Assembly: GCA_025450975.1 (NCBI GenBank)
Contig: JANWLI010000183.1
Coordinates: 1-9,258, forward strand
Source: Candidatus Kapaibacterium sp.
GTDB lineage: Bacteria > Bacteroidota > Ignavibacteria > Palsa-1295
Reading direction: 5' to 3'
DNA length: 9,258 nt
Made by a program: the position numbers and the translations under genes. Under the pieces are notes generated by a model, which was not told where the DNA came from, did no database searches, and worked only from the letters and a program-made list of their open reading frames with translations. Shown piece by piece: positions 1 to 4,997 of this stretch; positions within the stretch are counted from its first letter, which is position 1, and every line of letters starts with the position of its first letter.

Positions 1-206
1 GCTCCGGACATGGTGATGAGCTTGTACGCGTCAATATTGTGACGCCATCGAAGCTCACTAAAGAGGAGCGCGAACTCATCGAAAAGCTTTCAAAGAGCGA
101 TAGCTTTAAGGCAGCTCCGCACAAGAAATCTTCGAAGACGAAGAGCGGATCGCCTAAAGCAGAGGAAGCGAATATCTTCGACAATATCAAGTCGATGTTT
201 TCATAA
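1..206 (+). CDS. dnaJ: Chaperone DnaJ, C-terminal end (partial)
   Basis: The reading frame opens at base 3, is already open at the window edge and ends with TAA at 204-206, giving 67 residues. The start, SGHGDELVRVNIVTPSKLTK, matches the end of the DnaJ C-terminal substrate-binding domain, where the family typically has GDqlVrVnv..P.kLs.eEkeLlekL. A Lys/Ser-rich linker (KKSSKTKSGSPK) follows, and then a short hydrophobic ending (NIFDNIKSMFS), the usual place of the DnaJ tail involved in dimerisation. DnaJ is the cytoplasmic J-domain co-chaperone that delivers unfolded clients to DnaK and stimulates its ATPase. The J domain and zinc-finger region lie outside the window and cannot be checked. 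The next gene starts 31 nt downstream with no visible terminator between, so the two may share a transcript. Confidence 0.85.
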   Translation, partial: SGHGDELVRVNIVTPSKLTKEERELIEKLSKSDSFKAAPHKKSSKTKSGSPKAEEANIFDNIKSMFS

Positions 207-237
207 TCATTTATAATTCATTCTGCCCGTATGCGCT

Positions 238-759
238 ATGAGCTTGCGTGAACGGTTGCATAACAGTTACAGAAAGCTCGCGACATATTCAGAAAAGTAT
301 CTTCTCCCTCAGGAGTTTTATGCCATTCTGATATTTATTGGTATCGGAGTGGCAGCGCTCCTATACCGGAGCGGCAGTTCTCTATGGCGTGCTTTCGTCG
401 ATACTGACGATCGCGCGAAATACGAAGCGCTCTCGAGGGAAACAGATAGCACGTTTGCTGTGCTTGCACGCAATCCGCAAGCATTGCATTTTTGGGAGCC
501 TGAATCGTCGGCGAGTGTCGTTGCTACCAAGCGGTCGCCGGAGAAGCCCGTTGCGATCGACTTGGCTTCTATTGCCTTAAATAAGGCGTCGCCTTCGGAG
601 CTCGAACGGCTCCCAGGAGTTGGAGAGGTGATGAGCAAGCGTATCATTTCATATCGCATGAGTCGTGGGAAGTTCGCATCGCTCGAAGAGCTGATGAATA
701 TCAGCGGCATCGGGCCGAAAAAGTTTGAGAAGATGAAACCATACCTACGACTCGATTAG
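238..759 (+). CDS. Membrane-anchored ComEA-like helix-hairpin-helix protein
   Basis: A 173-residue protein. A basic, amphipathic N-terminus is followed by one hydrophobic segment at about residues 28-43 (YAILIFIGIGVAALLY), a poorly conserved linker, and a C-terminal tandem helix-hairpin-helix (HhH) module at 112-173. The two HhH turns are clear: LPGVG at 125-129 and ISGIGPKK at 155-162, separated by SYRMSRGKFASLEEL. This is the ComEA-type DNA-binding module, which contacts the DNA backbone without sequence specificity. ComEA proper binds incoming DNA during natural transformation, but many Bacteroidota proteins of this type have no tested role, so competence is only a possibility. ATG 238 is the only sensible start; the ATG at 231 is in another frame and meets a stop within seven codons. 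No SD is visible. rsmD begins 10 nt after the stop, so it probably sits in the same operon. Confidence 0.85.
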   Translation: MSLRERLHNSYRKLATYSEKYLLPQEFYAILIFIGIGVAALLYRSGSSLWRAFVDTDDRAKYEALSRETDSTFAVLARNPQALHFWEPESSASVVATKRSPEKPVAIDLASIALNKASPSELERLPGVGEVMSKRIISYRMSRGKFASLEELMNISGIGPKKFEKMKPYLRLD

Positions 760-769
760 CCTTAGGTGT

Positions 770-1318
770 ATGCGGATCATAGCAGGAGAATTCAGAAGTC
801 GCAATATCGTCTCGCCGAAAGGGGAGCGAACCCGCCCGACCTCTGATCGCGCTCGCGAATCGCTCTTCAATGTGCTGGCGCATACGATCGATCTTGAAGG
901 AGCCAACGTCCTTGACCTTTTTGCCGGATCCGGTGCCCTTGGTTTCGAAGCGCTGTCTCGCGGCGCATCGCATGCGACCTTTGTTGAGCACTTCCTGGCA
1001 GCTCGTGAAGCCATCGAAGCCAATATCCGGGCATTAAATGTCAAAGAACGAACGACGATACTCAAGCAGGATGTCTACAAATGGCTACCGGAGGCTACCG
1101 GCCCGTTCGATCTGGTCTTTGCCGACCCGCCGTATGACGACAAACGGACCCGCCGGGACCTTCCTGAGCTCATCTTTCGGGACGGACTCTTAACCCCAGA
1201 ATCCCTTGTTATCATCGAACATCGTGCCGGGAGCACGATCGCCATACCCGAGCGGGTGCGAAAGGTTCGCGATCTCGATGCAGGGGAGGCTACGTTCACT
1301 TTTCTACAGTCTATCTAG
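770..1318 (+). CDS. rsmD: 16S rRNA (guanine-966-N2) methyltransferase RsmD
   Basis: The protein has 182 residues, the normal RsmD length. It opens with MRIIAGEFRSR and then the family signature TRPTSDRARESLFN (21-34). The SAM-binding loop follows as VLDLFAGSGALGFEALSRGA (47-66), and the catalytic N-methyltransferase motif is DPPY at 119-122. RsmD transfers a methyl group from S-adenosylmethionine to N2 of G966 of 16S rRNA during 30S assembly in the cytoplasm. All key motifs are intact. The start ATG lies 10 nt after the previous stop; AGG at 764-766 is too close to the ATG to be a good SD. The TAG stop at 1316-1318 shares its last G with the GTG start of coaD. The rsmD-coaD pair is a common bacterial gene order, which supports both calls. 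Confidence 0.96.
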   Translation: MRIIAGEFRSRNIVSPKGERTRPTSDRARESLFNVLAHTIDLEGANVLDLFAGSGALGFEALSRGASHATFVEHFLAAREAIEANIRALNVKERTTILKQDVYKWLPEATGPFDLVFADPPYDDKRTRRDLPELIFRDGLLTPESLVIIEHRAGSTIAIPERVRKVRDLDAGEATFTFLQSI

Positions 1319-1803
1319 TGCGTCGCGCCATCTATCCAGGGACATTCGATCCGATCACGAACGGCCATCTCGACGTCATTGAGCGGGCAGCCGATATCTT
1401 CGATGAGGTGATCGTTGCCATTGCCACAGCTTCCGGTAAGACCCCGCTTTTCAGTATTCCGGAGCGCCGTGACCTCGTCTCGAACGCTCTTGCCGAGGCA
1501 CTGCCAGCCCGCACAAATATTCGTGTTGATGTGTTTACCGGGCTTCTGGTCGAATATGCCCGAGAACAGGACGCCATTGCAGTCGTCCGCGGCCTTCGGG
1601 TCCTTTCGGATTTCGAATATGAGTTTCAGATGGCACTCATGAACCGGAAGCTCGAAGACATATCGACCGTGTTTCTCATGCCGCATGAACGGTATACGTA
1701 TCTGGACTCGACGATCATTCGCGAGTTGGCGCGGCATCATAGCGACGTATCGGGGTTCGTGCCTCAATGTGTCCAGCAAGCATTAAAGAATAAATTTGCA
1801 TGA
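1318..1803 (+). CDS. coaD: Phosphopantetheine adenylyltransferase CoaD
   Basis: A protein of 161 residues, close to the usual length of about 160. It begins RRAIYPGTFDPITNGHLD, which includes the nucleotidyltransferase T-x-G-H motif at 14-17 that binds the ATP phosphates. RGLRVLSDFEYEFQMALMNR follows in the middle, and near the C-terminus YTYLDSTIIRELA corresponds to the second nucleotide-binding motif, (I/L)SST-x-(V/I)-(K/R)-E. CoaD makes dephospho-CoA from 4'-phosphopantetheine and ATP, the fourth step of CoA synthesis. The start is GTG at 1318, overlapping the rsmD stop by one base (TAGTG); no SD is present, so translation is probably coupled to rsmD. The C-terminal motif has Asp-Ser-Thr where many homologues have Ser-Ser-Thr or Ser-Ser-Ser, an ordinary variation. 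The TGA stop overlaps the next ATG (ATGA, 1800-1803). Confidence 0.97.
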   Translation: MRRAIYPGTFDPITNGHLDVIERAADIFDEVIVAIATASGKTPLFSIPERRDLVSNALAEALPARTNIRVDVFTGLLVEYAREQDAIAVVRGLRVLSDFEYEFQMALMNRKLEDISTVFLMPHERYTYLDSTIIRELARHHSDVSGFVPQCVQQALKNKFA

Positions 1804-3017
1804 CAACTGAAGTACTTACGGCGCATCACATTGCGCAGCGCATGGAGCATGTTGACGATTCGCCAACGCTGTTGATCGCTGCCCGTGCTCAGGAATTGCG
1901 CAAGCAAGGCAAGTCGATTGTTAGCCTTTCCACAGGCGAGCCTGATTTCCCGACCCCCGATAATATCAAGCAGGCTGCGATCCGTGCGATCAATGAGAAT
2001 TTTACGAAGTATACTTCTGCGCAAGGCATGCCCGAACTTCGGGAGATCGTTGCCGAGAAGTTTCGTCGCGATAACGGCATTGAGTCAGCATCCAACAGAG
2101 TCCTGATCACCTCCGGTGGCAAGCATGCGCTGGGTAATGCATTGCTTGCGCTAGCCGAAGGTGGCGATGAGATCATCATTCCTTCACCGTTCTGGGCAAG
2201 CTATTCGGCGATCGCCTACTTAAGCGAAGGTACTCCCGTAATTGTCAAGACGACGGAAGAAGACGGCTGGCTCCTTCGTCCGGAACAGCTTGCAAGCGCG
2301 GTCGCTTTAAATTCGCGGGTGCTGATGCTCAATACGCCCGTCAATCCTACCAGTGTAATGTACAGCAAGGAAGATCTTCTTGCACTTGTACCGATTATCA
2401 AAGAACATGAGCTCATGGTTATTGTCGATGAGCTGTATGAAAAGCTGACCTACGATGGCCGCGAGCACTTCTCGTTAGGCTCTGTTCCGGAGATCGCCGA
2501 ACAGGTCGTAACGATCAACGGACTTTCGAAAGCCTATGCAATGACAGGCTGGCGCCTTGGTTTTGCAACCGGCCCGTATTGGGCCATCGAAGCGATGGGA
2601 CGTCTGCAGTCCCAGGCTGTATCGCATCCTTCGTCGATCAGCCAGCGTGCTGCGATGGAAGCGCTGACCGGCCCGCAGGATTCAGTGGAGATGATGCGTC
2701 AGGCTTTCCAGCGTCGTCGCGATCTTGTTGTTGATCTTATGCGCGAGATTCCTGATATCTCGTTTACGCATCCTGCCGGCGCGTTCTATATTTTCTTTAA
2801 TGTTTCTGCTTACATCGGCCGTACGCTGCCTTCGGGTAAGAAGGTTACGGTTGCCGACGAGATCTGCGAGATGCTGCTCGATCAGTTCGGCATTGCGCTT
2901 GTCAGCGGTTCCGGATTCGGCGATGCGAACTACATTCGTTTATCGTTCGCAGCATCGGAAGCCGACATCACCGAAGGTGTTGCCCGTCTGAAGAAAGGCT
3001 TAGCTGCATTGCTGTGA
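1800..3017 (+). CDS. Class I/II PLP aminotransferase, aspartate aminotransferase type
   Basis: A 405-residue fold-type I enzyme of the bacterial aspartate (or aspartate/prephenate) aminotransferase subgroup. Visible landmarks are LSTGEPDFPTP near residue 45, KYTSAQGMPELREIVAEKF, ITSGGKHAL (phosphate-binding region), LNTPVNPTSVMYS (the NPT core, with Ser where many relatives have Gly), VDELYEKLTYD (PLP-ring Asp and Tyr), and the Schiff-base lysine K244 in GLSKAYAMTGWRLGF. The substrate-carboxylate Arg lies in YIRLSFAAS near the C-terminus. The enzyme interconverts aspartate plus 2-oxoglutarate with oxaloacetate plus glutamate in the cytoplasm. Substrate range cannot be settled from sequence, since close relatives accept prephenate or aromatic amino acids. 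The start overlaps the coaD stop by 4 nt (ATGA) and the stop overlaps the nadE start by 4 nt (GTGA), so all three are likely translationally coupled. Confidence 0.93.
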   Translation: MTTEVLTAHHIAQRMEHVDDSPTLLIAARAQELRKQGKSIVSLSTGEPDFPTPDNIKQAAIRAINENFTKYTSAQGMPELREIVAEKFRRDNGIESASNRVLITSGGKHALGNALLALAEGGDEIIIPSPFWASYSAIAYLSEGTPVIVKTTEEDGWLLRPEQLASAVALNSRVLMLNTPVNPTSVMYSKEDLLALVPIIKEHELMVIVDELYEKLTYDGREHFSLGSVPEIAEQVVTINGLSKAYAMTGWRLGFATGPYWAIEAMGRLQSQAVSHPSSISQRAAMEALTGPQDSVEMMRQAFQRRRDLVVDLMREIPDISFTHPAGAFYIFFNVSAYIGRTLPSGKKVTVADEICEMLLDQFGIALVSGSGFGDANYIRLSFAASEADITEGVARLKKGLAALL

Positions 3018-3850
3018 TCGCTGTAACCGAGAGCCCGATCCTTCTTAATGTTCCGCAGACCCTGAAGGTCCTTGAGATCTTCATTCGCCATGAGCTTAAT
3101 CGCTTTGGTATTACGAAAGCGGTGCTTGGCCTTTCCGGCGGTGTTGATTCTTCCCTCTCTGCTTTCCTTGCTGCCCGCGCTATTGGTGCTGAGAACGTCC
3201 ATTGTGTGATGATGCCGTATCGTACGTCGAGTCCCGACAGCATCACCGATGCCGAGAAGGTGATCGCTGCGCTTGGTTCGTCGAGCGAACGTCTGGAGAT
3301 CACGCCGATGGTCGAGCCATTCTTCGAAGCTGATCCTGAGATGGATAAGGTTCGCAAGGGAAATGTGATGGCTCGCATGCGTATGGTCGTGCTCTATGAT
3401 CGATCTGCTAAGCACCGTGCCCTAGTCATCGGTACGTCGAACAAGTCTGAAGGCTTGCTAGGCTACTCGACGCATTATGGGGACAGCGCCAGTGCGATCA
3501 ATCCTCTGGGCGATCTGTATAAGTCGCAGGTCTGGGAGCTAGCCGAAGCCGTTGGTGTTCCGGACTCGATACTCAAGAAGGCGCCGAGTGCCGACCTTTG
3601 GGTTGGCCAGATCTCCGAAGAAGAGTTGGGGATGCGGTATCGTGAAGTGGATATCCTCCTGTACTATATGGTCGATTGTCGAGAAACCGATGAGGAGTTG
3701 TTAGCTCGAGGCTATGAGGCCGGTTTCATTGCAAAGGTCCGTACCCGAATCAAGAATGCTCAGTTCAAACGGATGCCTCCAGTTATTGCCAAGGTTGCCG
3801 AGCGGACGATCAATACCGATTTCCGGTACCCCCGCGATTGGGGTAGTTGA
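3014..3850 (+). CDS. nadE: NAD synthetase (NH3-dependent type) NadE
   Basis: At 278 residues it is the size of short, ammonia-dependent NAD synthetases (about 275) and lacks the N-terminal glutaminase domain of the long form. The N-type ATP pyrophosphatase P-loop is SGGVDSS at 41-47. The family block GTSNKSEGLLGYSTHYGD follows, then INPLGDLYKSQVWELA, and KAPSADLWVGQISEEELG, the region that recognises deamido-NAD. The enzyme adenylates nicotinic acid adenine dinucleotide with ATP and amidates it to NAD+, the last step of NAD synthesis. The start is GTG at 3014, within the GTGA overlap with the aminotransferase stop. AAGAAAGG at 2989-2996 is too far upstream (17 nt) to be an SD. This is the last gene of the left operon; the next gene is 310 bp away. 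I see only a weak hairpin over the stop codon (3827-3845) and no convincing terminator. Confidence 0.96.
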   Translation: MIAVTESPILLNVPQTLKVLEIFIRHELNRFGITKAVLGLSGGVDSSLSAFLAARAIGAENVHCVMMPYRTSSPDSITDAEKVIAALGSSSERLEITPMVEPFFEADPEMDKVRKGNVMARMRMVVLYDRSAKHRALVIGTSNKSEGLLGYSTHYGDSASAINPLGDLYKSQVWELAEAVGVPDSILKKAPSADLWVGQISEEELGMRYREVDILLYYMVDCRETDEELLARGYEAGFIAKVRTRIKNAQFKRMPPVIAKVAERTINTDFRYPRDWGS

Positions 3851-4005
3851 ATGAATCGGCATTTTTGGGTGTTAGGTTAGTCTCAAGAGCAAATGGCTCC
3901 GCGGTCCCCTACAAAACGAGCCTCGGTAATCCTTAGCTCTAACTTATTAATAGGCATATACTTACAATATTTTAAACCGGTCATAATTCTCATGAAAATG
4001 TGAGA

Positions 4006-4040
4006 TTGTACACCAGTTTGGAAAAAATTTCGTATATTTG
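4006..4040 (+). promoter_or_regulatory. Bacteroidota-type promoter for the zinc-ribbon/rpsU unit
   Basis: TATATTTG at 4033-4040 is an exact match to the Bacteroidota -7 consensus TAnnTTTG. A TTG at 4006-4008 is 24 nt upstream, just outside the usual 17-23 nt spacing; TTTG at 4017-4020 is too close at 12 nt. The -33 assignment is therefore uncertain. If used, the transcript would start near 4045 and carry a leader of about 115 nt containing the hairpin at 4084-4107. Confidence 0.45.
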
Positions 4041-4051
4041 TAGGCTTTCTA

Positions 4052-4060
4052 TGTGGATAA
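4052..4060 (-). promoter_or_regulatory. DnaA-box-like site 1
   Basis: The plus strand reads TGTGGATAA, the exact reverse complement of the classical DnaA box TTATCCACA. It lies 11 nt past the TAnnTTTG element, next to the AT-rich stretch. This is a sequence match only; whether DnaA binds here is unknown. Confidence 0.4.
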
Positions 4061-4083
4061 CTTTCTGGGGGCAAACAACCCTC

Positions 4084-4107
4084 TACCGCTTTTGTGGAAA
4101 AGTGGTA
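4084..4107 (+). promoter_or_regulatory. Strong leader hairpin upstream of the zinc-ribbon gene
   Basis: TACCGCTTTT (4084-4093) pairs with AAAAGTGGTA (4098-4107), giving a 10 bp stem with one G-U wobble and a GTGG tetraloop. It ends 53 nt before the GTG start at 4161, inside the predicted leader. No U-tract follows on either strand, so it is not a terminator. A regulatory or RNA-stabilising role is inference. Confidence 0.5.
4093..4101 (-). promoter_or_regulatory. DnaA-box-like site 2
   Basis: The plus strand reads TGTGGAAAA, whose reverse complement TTTTCCACA fits the relaxed box TTWTNCACA. It has the same orientation as site 1, and the two starts are 41 bp apart. It overlaps the loop and 3' arm of the leader hairpin, so the match may come from that structure instead. 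Confidence 0.3.
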
Positions 4108-4134
4108 AAAGGTGAGACATCCAATATCGTCGGA

Positions 4135-4168
4135 CAAATATAACATAAACGGAGAAGAAAGTGGCAAA
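4135..4168 (-). promoter_or_regulatory. Possible leftward promoter inside the intergenic region
   Basis: On the minus strand TATATTTG (4142-4135) matches TAnnTTTG exactly, with TTTG (4168-4165) 22 nt upstream, inside the usual spacing. It would transcribe leftward across the leader and the AT-rich region, where I see no gene. It could make an antisense or small RNA, or be a chance match in AT-rich DNA. Confidence 0.25.
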
Positions 4169-4646
4169 AGCGGCAACGGAAACCAAAAAGCGCACAACTC
4201 GTACTCGTACGCGTCGCCGGATGAAGTATATCACCGGTCTTTTGCTGTGCTCCGATTGTACGAAGACGGCACGCAAGGAGATCGTCGGCGAAGCATTGAC
4301 GCAGGCTGCAGGTGAAGGGATCAACCCCATCAACCCGGAGACCGGCGAGCGCCAGACAGATAACCTGTGGGTTCGTTGCACGAAGTGCCATAACACGATG
4401 CTCGTCAACCTGACAGCCATGCTTGACGACAAGCCGAAGGCTCATCAGAACCTGACCGCTTCGGAGTGCACGCTCTATACGCCGCAGCGCATTTATGCTA
4501 TTGGCGAAGCCGTGTACCATAAAGACTGGGACGATGTTGGTTCGGTCGTATCGAAAGAAGTAACTGCCGGCGGCCGTAATGCTATCGTCGTTCATTTCGA
4601 TAAACTTGGCGAGCGCAAACTGCTCGAAAATTTTGCAACTGCATAA
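4161..4646 (+). CDS. Zinc-ribbon plus Tudor-like domain protein, function unknown
   Basis: I do not recognise a named family for this 161-residue protein. The N-terminus is a basic Thr/Arg tail (KKRTTRTRTRRR, 9-20). Two CxxC knuckles follow, C30-x2-C33 and C73-x2-C76, separated by 39 residues, typical of a zinc ribbon with a long insertion. Another Cys is at 103. The C-terminal part, about 111-159, starts IYAIGEAVYHKDWDDVGSVV and continues with a small beta-rich pattern ending VVHFDKLGERKLLENFA. This resembles the Tudor-like/SH3-like domain at the C-terminus of UvrD/PcrA helicases, which contacts RNA polymerase. A nucleic-acid or transcription-machinery partner is therefore plausible but inferred. 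The start is GTG at 4161, preceded by GGAG at 4151-4154 with 6 nt spacing; the in-frame ATG at residue 21 would remove the basic tail. rpsU starts 40 nt after the stop, probably on the same transcript. Confidence 0.85.
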   Translation: MAKAATETKKRTTRTRTRRRMKYITGLLLCSDCTKTARKEIVGEALTQAAGEGINPINPETGERQTDNLWVRCTKCHNTMLVNLTAMLDDKPKAHQNLTASECTLYTPQRIYAIGEAVYHKDWDDVGSVVSKEVTAGGRNAIVVHFDKLGERKLLENFATA

Positions 4647-4672
4647 GGTTTAAGATTCTAAGCAAGAAAGGA

Positions 4673-4679
4673 AAGGGGG
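4673..4679 (+). promoter_or_regulatory. Strong Shine-Dalgarno sequence of rpsU
   Basis: AAGGGGG at 4673-4679 can pair with the canonical anti-SD 3'-UUCCUCC over seven positions with one G-U pair, 7 nt before the GTG start at 4687. An extra AAGGA lies just upstream. This is the longest complementarity before any gene in the window, and it decides the GTG start. Confidence 0.65.
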
Positions 4680-4686
4680 GAAACGG

Positions 4687-4881
4687 GTGATAGGAATCAT
4701 CGTTCAGGAAGGCGAACCGATCGATCGCGCACTGCGCCGCTTCAAGAAGAAGTACGAGCGTGCTGGTATCTTACGCGAGTATCGGCGTCGTACAGCGTAC
4801 GAGAAGCCTTCGATCAAGAACAAGATGCTCCATCAGCGTGCTGCGCGTCGCCAGCACCGCATCCAGGAAGAACAGGGGTAA
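4687..4881 (+). CDS. rpsU: Small ribosomal subunit protein bS21
   Basis: This is a 64-residue basic protein with the bS21 pattern: IIVQEGEPIDRALRRFKKKY, then RTAYEKPSIKNKM and a basic helical tail. The length equals that of Bacteroidota bS21. It sits on the 30S platform near the 3' end of 16S rRNA. In Flavobacterium johnsoniae, bS21 together with bS18 and bS6 occludes the anti-SD, and the bS21 gene itself keeps a strong SD, thought to allow autoregulation. The start is GTG at 4687, 7 nt after an SD-like G-tract. From memory of the F. johnsoniae sequence, the tail tyrosine near position 54 would align with Arg here; this needs a real alignment. The gene is 40 nt downstream of the zinc-ribbon gene and is followed by a rho-independent terminator at 4919-4945. 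Confidence 0.95.
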   Translation: MIGIIVQEGEPIDRALRRFKKKYERAGILREYRRRTAYEKPSIKNKMLHQRAARRQHRIQEEQG

Positions 4882-4918
4882 TCCTGCCTTCTCCCTTCTG
4901 ATCTAAGTATCAAAGAAG

Positions 4919-4945
4919 ACCCTCGTTTCCGAACGGGGGTTTTTT
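4919..4945 (+). terminator. Rho-independent terminator of rpsU, possibly bidirectional
   Basis: ACCCTCGTT (4919-4927) pairs with AACGGGGGT (4932-4940), with one T-G wobble and a TCCG loop, and runs directly into a T-tract ending at 4945. It lies 37 nt after the rpsU stop. Read from the other strand, the stem is followed by TCTTCTTT, a weaker U-rich tail that could stop the leftward transcript of the 4983-5474 gene. Confidence 0.85.
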
Positions 4946-4953
4946 ATTGGCAG

Positions 4954-4974
4954 TAATGGGTAATGAGTAACGAG
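4954..4974 (+). repeat. Three tandem heptamers (TAATGGG, TAATGAG, TAACGAG)
   Basis: Three adjacent 7-mers each differ from the next by one base, located between the terminator and the end of the minus-strand gene. Related heptamers on the opposite strand (TAGTTAC, TGGTTAC) occupy 4984-4997, inside the 3' end of that gene. Confidence 0.6.
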
Positions 4975-4997
4975 TGGTCTCTTTAGTTACTGGTTAC
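4960..4997. repeat. Imperfect inverted repeat at the end of the 4983-5474 gene
   Basis: GTAATGAGTAAC (4960-4971) is complementary at 10 of 12 positions to GTTACTGGTTAC (4986-4997), with a 14 nt spacer. The right arm lies inside the last codons (IKVTSN) of the minus-strand gene. It may act as a 3'-end hairpin for that transcript. Confidence 0.5.

Larger units (their letters stand above)
3851..4160. other. AT-rich intergenic region between nadE and the zinc-ribbon/rpsU unit
   Basis: This is 310 bp with no supported gene. The first part (about 3870-3940) is mixed in composition and shows no tRNA or known RNA motif that I recognise. About 3935-4040 is very AT-rich and includes a small hairpin, TCTCA 3988-3992 with TGAGA 4001-4005. 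From 4033 onward it holds a TAnnTTTG promoter element, two DnaA-box-like 9-mers in the same orientation, a 10 bp leader hairpin, a second TAnnTTTG element on the opposite strand and the SD of the next gene. Each is listed separately. Confidence 0.7.

Noticed and set aside
3827..3866. Hairpin TACCCC/GGGGTA over the nadE stop as a terminator
   Set aside because: The stem has only six pairs with a 7 nt loop, and the nearest T-run (3862-3866) is about 17 nt downstream, so it does not fit a rho-independent terminator.
3851..4160. tRNA, tmRNA, SRP RNA or 6S RNA in the large gap
   Set aside because: I found no T-loop consensus, no tmRNA tag coding for an ALAA-type end, no SRP GGAA/AGCA core and no long 6S-like closing stem on either strand.
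3883..4197. A 104-codon minus-strand open frame across the nadE-downstream gap
   Set aside because: Its start lies inside the well-supported zinc-ribbon gene, the composition is AT-rich and intergenic-like, and the translation shows no domain or recognisable family.
4083..4595. 170-codon minus-strand open frame opposite the zinc-ribbon gene
   Set aside because: It is antisense to a gene with clear CxxC pairs, a Tudor-like C-terminus and a good SD; the antisense translation has no recognisable features.
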